A stretch of DNA of 64,000 bases from Drechmeria coniospora. Lineage: Eukaryota > Ascomycota > Sordariomycetes > Hypocreales > Ophiocordycipitaceae. The stretch's first letter is position 1. Each line of letters opens with the position of its first letter. Both the position numbers and the translations under genes were made by a program. The notes beneath the pieces are model-generated. The model was not told where the DNA came from. It worked only from the letters and a program-made list of their open reading frames with translations, and did no database searches. The DNA lies in the NCBI RefSeq assembly GCF_001625195.1, contig NC_054391.1, positions 8,446,552 to 8,510,551 on the forward strand, written 5' to 3'. Shown one piece after another: positions 10,585 to 21,039 of this stretch.

Positions 10585-12738
10585 ATGACGACCCGTGATT
10601 CCACCTCCTCGGACAGTGATGTCCATCACCACCACCACCATCACCACTCCAGATCAATCCCTGGTGAGATTCCGATACCCCACGGCCCCCCTGGCGACCA
10701 TGACAGCGACGACTACTTCGTTGCCGGTGTAACCCCCGATGAACGCCGAATCTTCAGCCATGTCACTCGCCCTGACGATTCCTACACCCCTGACGGCATC
10801 TACTGGGCCGATCTGCCATGGGCCAAGCGTGTCGGCTTCGTCTCCAAGGTCGACCGCGAGGCCGCCGCTGAGGAGATCAGGACCATCGGCTCCATGGTGA
10901 AGAAGGATCCCCTCTCGCCCCTCTCCTGGTATTTTCGCCATGCCGTCATTCCCGGCGCCGGCCTTGGTCTCGAGGGCTATGTCCTCTTCTCCATCGGCAA
11001 CCTCGAACCGCTCTTCAAGCAGGTCTGGCCCGAGTGCTGGGACACGAACGAGGTCTGCAGCCAGAACTGGATCGCCAGCGTGACCTATCTCGAGATCATC
11101 GGCATCATGGTTGGCCAGCTGTTCGTTGGCGTACGCACCCACCCAGACCCTCGCCGGAAGCCTCCTTCATCGCTAACTTGACCCAGGTCATCGGCGACTG
11201 GGTCGGCCGTCGCTGGGGTCTCATCCAAGACGCCGTCATCATGTTGATTGGCCTCCTGATGCTTACCGCCAGCTGGGGTCTAACCATGGAAGGTTGGGTC
11301 ATCTGCTACGCGTGGTCCCTCTTCTTTTACAGTGCGTCCCGAGAGCCTCCCCTCGGACGGCCGGCAGATCACGGCTGACTCTTCTCTCACTTCTCCAGGT
11401 CTCGGCGTCGGTGGCGAGTACCCCATCACCGCCACGTCATCCCTCGAGAGCGCCGTCACCGCCGGCAGGCTGTCCACCAAGGAGGACCGCCTGCACCGTG
11501 GCCGCCGCGTCACCACCGCCTTCCTCATGCAAGGCTGGGGCCAGTTTGTGAACCAGGTTCTTCTCATCGTTCTCCTCGTCATCTTCAACGGCGGCAGCGG
11601 CTCGCCCCCCTACAGCAGCTCGGCGGCGCAGTACGCCTTTCGCCTCTCCTTTGCCTTCCCCGCCATCGGCACCGCATGGCTTGCCTACTACAGAACCTGG
11701 AGGATGCCCCAGGCCTCGAAGCAGCTTTCCGAGGCGAAGAGCAAATCCAACGTGACCGGCTACGACCTTACCGCCCTCCGCTACTGCTTCACCCACTTTG
11801 GCGGTCGTCTCATCGCCACGGCCGGCACCTGGTTCTGCAACGACGTCTTCTTCTACGGCAACAAGCTCTTCCAGGGCCAGTTCATCAAGGTCATCTCGAG
11901 CAACCCTCACTCTCTCATGACCACCTGGACCTGGAACCTTGTCAACATCACCGTTTCCCTCGCCGGGTACTATCTCGCCTCGCTCCTCATCGACAACAAG
12001 CTGTACGGCCGCAAGATGATGCAGCAGGTTGGCTTCTTCATGTGCTTCCTGATGTTTGTCATCCCGGCCTTCAACTATGAATACTATACGAGCCCCGCCG
12101 GAATCCATGCCTTCCAGGCCATGTACTTCATCTCCTCCTTCTTCAACCAGTTCGGACCCAACTCGGTCACCTTCCTCATCGCCGGTGAAGTTTTCCCCAC
12201 GCCCATCCGCGCCACCGCTCATGGCTTCTCTGCCTGCCTGGGCAAGGCCGGCGCCCTGCTCGCCTCTGTGCTCTACAACTACATCGACAACCAGACCAAG
12301 TTTTACGTTGTCCCCTGGTTCGGCCTCGCCGGCATGCTCCTCACCTGGCTCTTCCTCCCCGACACCACCGGCCTCGACCTCAAGGAGCAGGAGCGTCGCT
12401 GGAATTACATTCGTCAGGGCAAAACCGACGAGTATCACGGCGTTGCTGTCAACCCTGCCCACCTGAGCGTGTGGGAACGTATGTGCGGCATTGGCAAGAC
12501 GTACGACCCGGAGCTGGACTGGAAAGCCAAGATTGAGGACATGCGTGCCGAGTGGGAAAATGTGCAGGCTGCGCGCGGCCCGAAGGAGACGGAGGGTGAG
12601 GACCACGGCATGCCCGACGATGGTGAGTTTTCGCAGGATATTCACAACTACTTCAAGCGGTCAAGCCCTCAGAAAATGCGCTCCGACGGCGTGTTGAGTG
12701 AGAAGATTGCCGTGGACGAGATCGTGAGTTCCAAGTAA
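10585..12738 (+). CDS. MFS transporter, phosphate / glycerophosphodiester (Pho84-Git1) type
   Basis: Predicted plasma-membrane proton symporter of the fungal PHS/Git1 group in the major facilitator superfamily; the substrate is probably inorganic phosphate or glycerophosphoinositol, which sequence alone does not decide. Three exons: 10585-11130, 11187-11331 and 11399-12738, giving 676 residues. Intron 1 has donor GTACGC, branch GCTAAC and acceptor CAG; intron 2 has donor GTGCGT, branch GCTGAC and acceptor CAG; both joins keep frame. Diagnostic motifs are GDWVGRR at the loop 2-3 signature, GVGGEYPITATSS, and AGEVFPTPIRATAHG in the second half. About 12 hydrophobic segments are visible, with a long hydrophilic C-terminal tail. 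The cytosolic N-terminus has a natural run of eight histidines (about residues 14-21). It converges on the zinc-finger gene downstream. Confidence 0.9.
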
Positions 12739-13052
12739 AAAAGTTTAAATCACTTGGGGGATATGGCCTGGGCTGTTGTGCACCGAGTGTGTTGGGCATT
12801 TTCATGAAGATTGGTTTTGTTTTGACTGCAACGGCGTTTATCGGGCATGCGCAGAGGGTAGCATTTAGGGTAAATACGATTTTCTTTCATCATCCTTCAA
12901 CCAGTGGGTGGCTTTGTGCGTACAGGTTCGCCTTGCAATGATTCTCGAGAGGTGGCGGCCCCCCCTTACACGGTAAAGCATTCACTTCGGCGGAGGGTTC
13001 GTTGCTGGCAAGAAGAACGTCAATTTGCCCAAATCCCCTTCGGGTCTTCATC
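12739..13052. other. Shared 3' region between convergent genes
   Basis: About 310 bases separate the stop codons of the transporter and the C2H2 gene. It must hold both 3' ends. It is moderately AT-richer than its neighbours and I see no additional gene in it. Confidence 0.5.
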
Positions 13053-14911
13053 CTATGATTGCCAAAGAGAAACCGTTGCTGTGGCGGCCGTGACAGGTGG
13101 CATAATAACGCTCAGCACACACTCGTCCAGGTGCTCGTAAAATTCTTGAGCCGCGGCGAATGGCACCCGGCAAATGGAGCATTGCGCTTCTTGGCTTGTC
13201 TCTTCCAAGCCGCACCCCTCATGGTTTTGTTCCTTGTTGGCGGCCTCCGGTAGCAGGTTGGCCAACCTGCCGAAACCGCGGCTGTTTGGCGGCATCAGCT
13301 CCACATTGTGAGAGTTGGCGAGATGCCGCTCGAAGACGTCGGCGCGCATGAATTCCTTCTCACAAGGATTTCCAGGGCCAGGACAAAATGGGCACACCAT
13401 GGTGCCGCGGTAGTGCGTGAGGGCATGGCGGTTCTTGACGTACTTGCGTGCGAAGCCCTTTGTGTGATATCGGCACGAGGCGATCGGGCATTTCTCTGGA
13501 CGCACCTCTTTGTGCGTGACCAAGTGTGAGGCAAGGTCCTTGACGATGCGGTCGCAGTCAGGATGCGGGCATTTGCTGCAGTTTACCGTGGCAGATCCCT
13601 GGCCATGCTGGCCACCAGCCGTGCAACGCCAGGCATCCCTCGGGGGGGTAATGCCTCTGGCCCCTGGGAAGGACTGCATGCGCAGTTGGAGCAGGGCTGG
13701 CTATCGTAACACTGAGGAGGAGTGGGGGGGGGGGGGGGGGCACGGCCAGCGTGCGGATGGCAAAGAAGGGGACAACGTGCACTGCTCATCCTGTACTTGT
13801 GCCGTGTGTAGCGATACAGCGGACGCATTGTCCTTTGCTTCCATGTTTGTTCTGCAATAGCTGCAGGTCGTCGATGGATTCAAGCCGAATCTGGACTGGT
13901 TTCGGCTTCTCCATTGGCCGTAGGTGGGTGTCCACGTCCCAGTCTCCGGAGAACCCCTTGTCCTCCAACGCTGAACACCAAAATGATGTGCCGCCGATGC
14001 AGAATCTTCACTTTTGCTTGGTTGGGAAGAAAGTCGTAGGGGAGGCAGGGTGACACGGGCCAAGACTGCTGCCATGGTTGGCATGCCGGTTGCATACCAG
14101 CTTCAACCTGCCACGACGGCGGCTTCGAGCTGGACATAGGAGGTGAGCCCGCGATGAAGACATCAGGGTCTCGCTTTGGAAGCGACGTGTGCACCTGCGC
14201 ATGGTCGTCTCGTTGCTTCTCGGCTGGGAAGCCATATATGTAGTGAATGCAGCAGAGGTCCCAACCCTTGTACCGAGATTCATGATGAGGGGTGTGGCAA
14301 CGTGCTCGGCGTCGAATGACGCCATGCAAGGCGTGGTCGTAATGTCGAGCATGGTGGTCAAGCCAAGTGGCGAATCCTGCCGGGGCGTCTGCTGAGTATT
14401 GACGCAAAGGTTCCAGGGGATCCAGCTCTGCATATGATGCCATGATCAGCGATCCTTCGTTACTTTGATTTGCCCCGAATGATGTGACACGGATTACATG
14501 GGAAAGGCATCAGCCCTACCATGCCCCAGACACATCCACTCGAGGCACTCGCAAACATCCTGGCGAGAACGAAATTCTTCTATCTGGAGCTTGGCTGGAG
14601 GACTCGGCGAGACGCCTACATCCGGTGTGAAGACAGGCCTTGTTTCGACGTAAGCGCAGGGTCGTCGAAATGTAGGAAGGGCTGGCTTGGGCGTTGGGGC
14701 CACAAGAGAGAAGAGGACATACCCTGACGATCGACAAGCTGCTGAAGAACACTCTGCTTGTAGCGTAGCATTTCAAGCTCCTGGGTAGCGTCAATTTCTG
14801 TTGGACGGCCATCGAAGCGTCAAACGTCGTGTGAATATCGGCTTGTTGACGAAGCAGCTGACGGACAGCGTGGTCGAGGTCACGCAGAGAGTCCGGTACG
14901 GAGGCTGACAT
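13053..14911 (-). CDS. C2H2-type zinc-finger protein, five exons, apparent frameshift in exon 1
   Basis: Resembles a fungal family of presumptive nuclear C2H2 proteins whose function I do not know. Predicted exons on the minus strand: 14911-14723, 14615-14520, 14427-14098, 13970-13797 and 13696-13053. All four introns fall in phase 1, with donors GTATGT, GTAGGG, GTATGC and GTACAG. The last exon holds Cys/His clusters (CPHPDC..H..H; CPIASCRYHTKGFARKY; MVCPFCPG..H..H) and a final C..C..H..C motif. Exon 3 ends include WDLCCIHYIYGFP, and exon 4 carries RLESIDDLQLL and CVRC. The N-terminal coiled coil starts in one frame (MSASVPDSLRDLDHAVRQLL) and resumes one base out of frame (ELEMLRYKQSVLQQLVDRQ) near 14800-14832. 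So exon 1 lacks one base: a real mutation, a sequencing error, or an unrecognised 86-base intron. Repaired length would be about 477 residues. Confidence 0.65.
13724..13740. repeat. Poly-G tract (17 bases) inside the last intron of the zinc-finger gene
   Basis: Seventeen G on the + strand read as poly-C on the coding strand. They sit in the middle of the predicted 100-base intron 13697-13796, where they could act as part of a pyrimidine tract. Length calls in such runs are unreliable, but it lies outside coding sequence in my model. Confidence 0.9.
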
Positions 14912-15200
14912 AGTGCAGGCGAGTCCGGAGTCATTCTCATAGATGAAGCCAGCGATGACATCTGCAATGCACAAAGGTTGCACCCCTGCTGCTGTTGCTG
15001 CCGTTGCGCCACCTTCTCCTCGATACTCACGTGGCCCAGATCTTTCCAAAGTCCGTTGTGCTGCAGACTCAAGTGACTTTTGTAGTCACGGCCTGGCGTC
15101 GTTTCCTCATGTGTTGCTTTCGTCTATTTCTCTCATTCCGCCTTTAACTCTGCTTGCATTCTATTTGCCAGCCTCTTCCCTTCTCTCGTGTTCGCTCCCA

Positions 15201-15201
<1 letters not shown>

Positions 15202-15231
<30 letters not shown>
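15202..15231. repeat. (TCG)n microsatellite
   Basis: About ten uninterrupted TCG/GTC units lie in the presumptive 5' flank of the zinc-finger gene. No coding frame around them looks real. Confidence 0.95.
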
Positions 15232-16268
15232 GCGTGAATGCCTGCGTCAAGGCGTCGAAGGTGCTTGCTGCGAGTAACGATTGCTCGCATATCTATCTCT
15301 TCGCTATTTTCGGTCACGTTGATTCATGCTGAGCAACGGTAACGCAGTAAAAAATGAGTGTTTGCGTTGGGTGTGCACGATTACGTTGGTTGGGATAGGG
15401 ATTAAACCAGCGCTGGGTGGGTTGGGATGCCCCTGCCCCTGCACTGCACCTGCACCTGCCTGCGATATCGACCGTCAGCTCGTTCAGTGGCCGAAACGAC
15501 AGAGGGAACGCTTACTAATATTAGCACTAATGTGCTGCGAAAATTCCGTGATACTCCCTCCTTGTGAGCAGGTGGGTGGGTGCGTATGCGAGTAGGTCAA
15601 GTCGCTCCGCACGTACGCACTTTGTTTTCGCATGCATGCTCGATGCCCAGGCGGGTACTCTGTACGTTCCCTGACCAATTACCGTTACAAATAATAACCA
15701 AGTATAGGACCAACCGCTGCTAGCAAGAACGAAAGTGGTAGGTACGGAGGTTGTGCCTTGGTTCCTCTGCGGCGCAGCAAGGATGGGGTTGGGGAATCAT
15801 CCGGGACGTTTCAGGCTGTACTGTATTCGCCCCCGTGTCCACGTACGACAGACTGCAAGGCCTGGGGGGTATAGACCATGCAGGTAGTACGGAGTGTGTA
15901 GAGATGTGCCCTCACGTCAGTGCCGAAGTCTTGCCTCATGCTTCCTTCCATCTGTGGTTGAGGATACCTTGCACGATATAAATGCATGCACGATGTATAT
16001 CCCGCACGCGCTCACACTTTGGTCATCTGAGCAGCACTGCCCGGAGAGCCAGTCAGCCGTCAGGTACGATCAGGTACGAGTGAATATTCATGAGGTGCTC
16101 ACTGCAGCAGTGTCCACTTCACATGGCAGTCAATGGCCGCACCTAAAGTCGAAGTGCCAGCAGCCTATTTCGCTTCGAAAGAGGTCTGGTAAGGACAGGT
16201 GTCATCAAGGAACCGGGAAACCTCAAGCACCGTTCACTCCTCGCACACGGCGGTGAATACCACAGGCC

Positions 16269-16269
<1 letters not shown>

Positions 16270-16312
<43 letters not shown>

Positions 16313-16320
16313 GCGGCGGC
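16270..16320. repeat. (GAC)10 followed by (GGC)7 compound microsatellite
   Basis: A perfect GAC array passes directly into a GGC array. The change of a single position in the unit suggests that one array arose from the other by substitution and re-expansion. Confidence 0.95.
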
Positions 16321-17029
16321 ACACTGAAACCTGGGCAGATGCTGCTAGTTTATACATGTGGACTCCGCCCTTGCTATGAATGACGTACCCTGGTCGGTGC
16401 ATGGCGGGACACATTGCACAGCACCGGCCAGCCACGAGCAAGTGTCACCAGACATATGCCGTGGGCATACGTGGGCATCAGTGCCAAGTGTGCAGAGTAG
16501 TTCTGCGGTGGTCGTGGTGATGCTGTGAAACCGGCCACGCTTGTTTGGCGTTCTGCGGGCCAAATCCTCCGCAAATGCCAAGCGCAGCAGCAGTTGCACC
16601 GGCACTCGCAGAATGATCACAACGTCCTCGATCAGAAATAGTGCCCGCCTGTCCCTGAAAGTGTTCATATTGAAATGGCCGTTAGGTGCCCAACTACGAT
16701 GACTTGCTCGTCCCATCTTGTCCACGAGGGGCCCGCTGGTTCCGGCAGCCTGCTCTGGCTACCATCAACGCTCCCGGGAATACAGCATCAAGCGCCACCC
16801 TCGGCCCCCCTCGGACACTTGCCTACACGCCACGTCCTTGTACTCGTCCGCACCGCACCGAGAACGAAGGCGTTTGCGCAGATGCCTTCCGCTCGCGCTG
16901 CCGGTTGAGGCGTGTGGACGCCGGTGCCCGTTTTTCGTGCAACGCTTCCGCTTCGGTTCGCTCTTGGACCGAGACGCCATCCGTTGGGCACGCCTCCCTC
17001 CCCCTTCTCTCTGCTTGCTCCTCGTTTGA

Positions 17030-18341
17030 TCAGTCGCGCCTGGCCCACGTCTTTTCCCGCAAGGGCATCTCCTTGCCCGACGCCTCGCGGCTGCCATCCG
17101 CCTCGGCCTTGTACGCCCAGTACTCGCTGAGCCGGTCCTCGGCGTAGGTGGCGTAGTCGAAGGCGATGTGCGAGATGGTGGCCTGGATGAGAGACCAGAT
17201 GCCCCAAAGGAAGCCCGGCACGCCACGGAACTCATCGACCTCATGCATGAGCTTGCGCGTCTCCTCCTCCTCGTCCATCGTCTCGCCCGACAACTTGGCG
17301 TACGACTTGATGTACTCCCTGACAAAGGCCAACCGCTGCGACCTCGTCGGCACGGCGGAATGGTCGCAGTCGTAGCCCGCCCACTCGGCAAAATGATTGG
17401 CCAGATCGAAGGCGACAGGCGATGGCGTACCGTACTCGTAGTCGATGAAGCTCACCGTTGGCGCGTCGCCCGCGGCACGGTGTATGATGACGTTGGCGCT
17501 GAGCAGGTCGCAGTGGGCAAAAACGAGCTGCATGAATCCGTCATTTCGTCAGCACAGGTTTCGACGGCGCAGGGAAAGCGGATGGACGTCTCGACGCGGC
17601 GCGTACCCCGTTTTTGCCAAGGCCGGGGCGTTGGCTCAGTTTCGGCACGAGCTCCTCGAACTCCCGTTGCAGACTCTCTCGTCTCTGCCGTTGCGGCTCC
17701 GTGTCCGTGGGCAGGGCTAGGATCCACTTCTGCATCGTCGTCCAAAGGTTGGGGAACGGCTTTCCGGGCGCGGCGTTGACGACCTTGGTCCTGTCGTCGC
17801 GAGCGACGTTGCCGGAGCCGTTGGCGGCCCGGTCCGGCTTGACGGGCCCGTCGGACAGGCAAGGGACGGTGGCGTGCCACTGCGCCAACCGCCTGGCGAT
17901 GGCGGCCAGCATCTCCGGGTCGGCGAGATCTTTGGGTTGGGCGACGGCGCCGGGTATGAAGCGGTACATCATGCCGTTGGCGAAGCGAGCGAGCAGCTCG
18001 GGTGCCAGCTTGTACCGCATCAGGAGCTCATGGTTGGCCGCCTCGCGCTCGCGGTCGATGAGCACGTCGGTGCCGTTGCCGTAGGCGCGGAGGAGGATGG
18101 CCTCGCGGTCGATTTCCGCCTTGGACAGGCCCGGGCGGCGGTTGACGGCCTTGAGCAGCGTGTTGGTGATGCCGTCGGTGAAGCGGACAAAGTCGAGGTA
18201 GGCTTCGTCGGCGGCCCATTGGGGCATGAGAGCGAGGAGAAGCTTGAGGGCCGACCGCCTCGAGTCGGTGTTGTCGTACGTCAGCGGGATGAAGCGTACG
18301 TGGCCATGTTCGTCGCCTGCGATGGCGGCGGCGGGCGACAT
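17030..18341 (-). CDS. eki1: Ethanolamine kinase (choline/ethanolamine kinase family)
   Basis: Cytosolic kinase that phosphorylates ethanolamine with ATP, the first step of the CDP-ethanolamine (Kennedy) route to phosphatidylethanolamine. Two exons, 18341-17607 and 17527-17030, give 410 residues. The 79-base intron has donor GTACGC, branch GCTGAC and acceptor CAG, in phase 0. Visible motifs are FVRFTDGITNTLLK in the N-lobe nucleotide-binding region, the Brenner motif HCDLLSANVI (catalytic Asp about 252, Asn 257) and the metal-binding IDYEYG (Asp about 274). Length and motif order fit the family. The opening FIPLTYDN favours ethanolamine kinase over choline kinase, but this is judged from memory of the family. 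Confidence 0.9.
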
Positions 18342-21039
18342 GGCGGCGACTGGCGGATCGGTTGGACAACGCGTGTTGTTGGGGCACGTTTGACGACGGA
18401 CGGGGGCGGAGTCTGCGAGTTTAGGGGGCCCTCATTTGCAGGTAAATCATGGACCGTGGTGCTTCCGATGCAAACACACAAACGTCTCGACCCCAATCGG
18501 TTTCGACTCTGCCAGTAGCCACTCCGACGGGATTGTCTGAGGATGCCGAGGTCAACAAGGCGAAGAGGACGGAGACGATGGTGGGTGGGAAGGCCGGGAA
18601 GGGCTGCACACGACTTCCTGCCAACCTCACCTAGCACGAGTCCCCTGCTTGGGGTGGTGCAGGCGGTTCAGCAGCGCTAATCTCTCGACGTGCGCGTATG
18701 CGGTTAGTGCGTGCGATGCGAGGGATATGATTGTGTGCCTGGTTACTAGTTGCGGAGTAGGTGGTGTAAAGTACAGCACCGTGGTGCATGCACTGAACAC
18801 AGCAAGTACATGTACACCAAGTTGTACAAGTAAGCGTACAGTATGCCACGTATTTGCATGTAAAGAGTACGGAGGACGGCCCCTTGGTTACTCAAAATAT
18901 GTACATGTACTTGTGGGCGTGTATGATTCGCGTGGCGTTTGACGTACCCGTACCTCCAAATTAGAGTATATGGATTGGAGCAAGTACATGTACTTCTCTG
19001 GATGGGAATGTGGGTCGGGAACTTGGGGGCTTTGTTGTACCTGTACGAGCACATGCGCGTTCAATGCCAGCGACCGATGAGCATGTGAATGGACGGGATG
19101 GATGTGAAACCGCGCTGGCACGACCAACGGACAACCTCGCGTAGGCGTACCAGTGATATGGAGAGATTGACCAGTACAGCAGGCGCCTAGAATGCAGGAC
19201 AGGTATACGGAGTAATACGGAGTGCTGAGCGCAGTACGGAGTACGAATATATCCCTGTATAAGTACGGAGTATGGAATGCACGCAACCAGTACGGAGTAC
19301 GAAGTAAGTACTTACAACTACAGTACGAACTAATACTTACTCCGAAGTTGTGTACTTGTTCCTACACCTCGGCAAGCACAGTACTCCGTACTTGGGTGTA
19401 CTCAAGTGCCCAAGTATACGGAGTACTTGCACCGCTATTACTGTGCATCGGCTTACTCCGCAATTAATTACTTGTATTACTTGCTTACTTACTTACATTG
19501 GCTTCGTGGCTCACATCGTCGTCCCCGCAGCATTATCAGACCGCTTCGCACTCCGGATACGTCTCGTTGACCTAGAAGTATTGTGTCTCGGAGGAGAGCG
19601 GAGCCTGCCGTTTGCTGTTCATTGATGCCTGTCGCAGGTCTGTCTGGCTTGCACGCGAATTGGAAGACGGCCTTACGCCCCTTGCGTTTCCAGCACAGTC
19701 GACCGCCACAGGACATGGCTGACTGCCTCAGGCCACTGTCGAATGCAAGTTGTTGCATGTTCTTGACCAGCTTGCCCAACAACTCACTGGCCGCTTGCAC
19801 TTTGCCCACCGACGACGTGTTCTCCTCGCGAGAACGCTGGGCACCAAGGACAACGCGCTGCTCGATTCGCCCCCTTCCCGGAGAGTTCTGATCGGGCCCC
19901 TGCGAGCGGTCGCAAGACCTTTCCCGGATCTCGACGACGAAAATCGACGAGGACCCCATGGTGGCCGATGTTCCGATGTTCCTGGAGAACTCGGCACGCT
20001 CGAAGGGAGAGGAGGAGCACTGACGGACTGCAATCCCTTCACTCGATCGGCCTGCGGGGTACCCCAGAGCGATACGCCGCCGAGGTCTGTCTTCTCACCG
20101 TGATGTCACATAGCTCGCATGGTCCGGAGTGGCGTTTGAACGTTGCGAACGGAAACGGGAGTGCGGGACCATGTCCATCCACCTGGGTCCCTTTATTTTC
20201 AGCGTGGCCATGCATGTCGAGCCTGCATCATCCGGAATGGCGATTGATTGGTATTAATTACCGACTCGTACGAAGTACAAGTACAACTCCAAGTACAAAG
20301 TACATGGAGCAAACACGGCGGTAAGAGTGCAGAGAGAATGATGACGATGCGTTCAGCATCAACAGCCAACAGTGTACCTTGGGCGTTCACATGCACCGTC
20401 TCCGCATCCTCGAGCCGGCTGGTAAATGCCTGCTCTTGCCGAAAATCGAGCTGGGGCTACTCTCTCCAAACATCACCAAGTTGGCTACTGGTACGAGGCC
20501 TACTATTCCTGTCGCCATTTTCCCCCGGCGTTGTCTATTCTTGTTCTGCACGCGCTTGCGGCCTGTCAACCGTACCGTACGAGCTTTCGCGTTGCACCGA
20601 AGCACCTGTCCTGAGCGATACTTGCTCGATGGATGCAGGCCTCCTCCTAGCGAGTGGAGTAGCTCGACCTGGCAGCTACAGTACACCTACTTACCTACTT
20701 ACAGCGGAGTCCAATTCGTCGTTACAGGGAACCCAGCTAGTACTACTCCGTATATCCGCAGTAGATGCTGGCAGAAAACTTGCTACGAACCCGATATTCC
20801 CTGCCGCCCTCGTCGTCGCTACTTGCCCCCGCGGAAAGTGCTCGCTGGATTTCAACCACCACCTCGCCGTAGCACGCCAAGGCCCAGTCGCGGATGAGCA
20901 GCGGCTGCTGCTCGTTGCTGGCATCGAGAATTCATCCATCCATATGCACCCTTGATGTGTTGACGTTCGCCCGCAAGGCCTGTGGCCTCCCGTCTCCGTA
21001 CCCTGGACCGCATCCCCGCAGGTAACGAACGACGTGGCC
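18342..21039. other. 2.7 kb intergenic region between divergent eki1 and npr3
   Basis: The sequence serves as upstream region for both flanking genes. From about 18760 to 19490 it is packed with GTAC words, including GTACGGAGTAC at several points near 19200-19440. A GC-richer island follows at 19490-20100 and holds one 156-codon frame (annotated separately). The last 500 bases before npr3 contain open frames that look like non-coding promoter DNA. Confidence 0.5.
19489..19959 (-). CDS. Weak candidate for a small hypothetical protein (156 residues)
   Basis: An ATG-initiated frame lies in the only non-repetitive island of this gap. Its middle (KVQAASELLGKLVKNMQQL) could form an amphipathic helix. 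There is no recognisable domain, signal peptide or splice-supported extension. It may be a gene remnant or chance. I list it because it is the best candidate in a 2.7 kb gap. Confidence 0.15.
   Translation of the reverse strand: MGSSSIFVVEIRERSCDRSQGPDQNSPGRGRIEQRVVLGAQRSREENTSSVGKVQAASELLGKLVKNMQQLAFDSGLRQSAMSCGGRLCWKRKGRKAVFQFACKPDRPATGINEQQTAGSALLRDTILLGQRDVSGVRSGLIMLRGRRCEPRSQCK

Larger units (their letters stand above)
14912..17029. other. 2.1 kb intergenic region
   Basis: No supported gene. It lies upstream of the zinc-finger gene on one side and downstream of the ethanolamine kinase gene on the other. It contains two trinucleotide microsatellites (annotated separately). Short open frames occur on both strands, the longest about 150 codons, but none shows a recognisable domain or consistent splice structure. 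Confidence 0.5.

Noticed and set aside
16345..16725. A 126-codon minus-strand frame with a hydrophobic helix-like stretch
   Set aside because: No domain, no consistent splice extension, and it sits beside a microsatellite; it is too weak to annotate.
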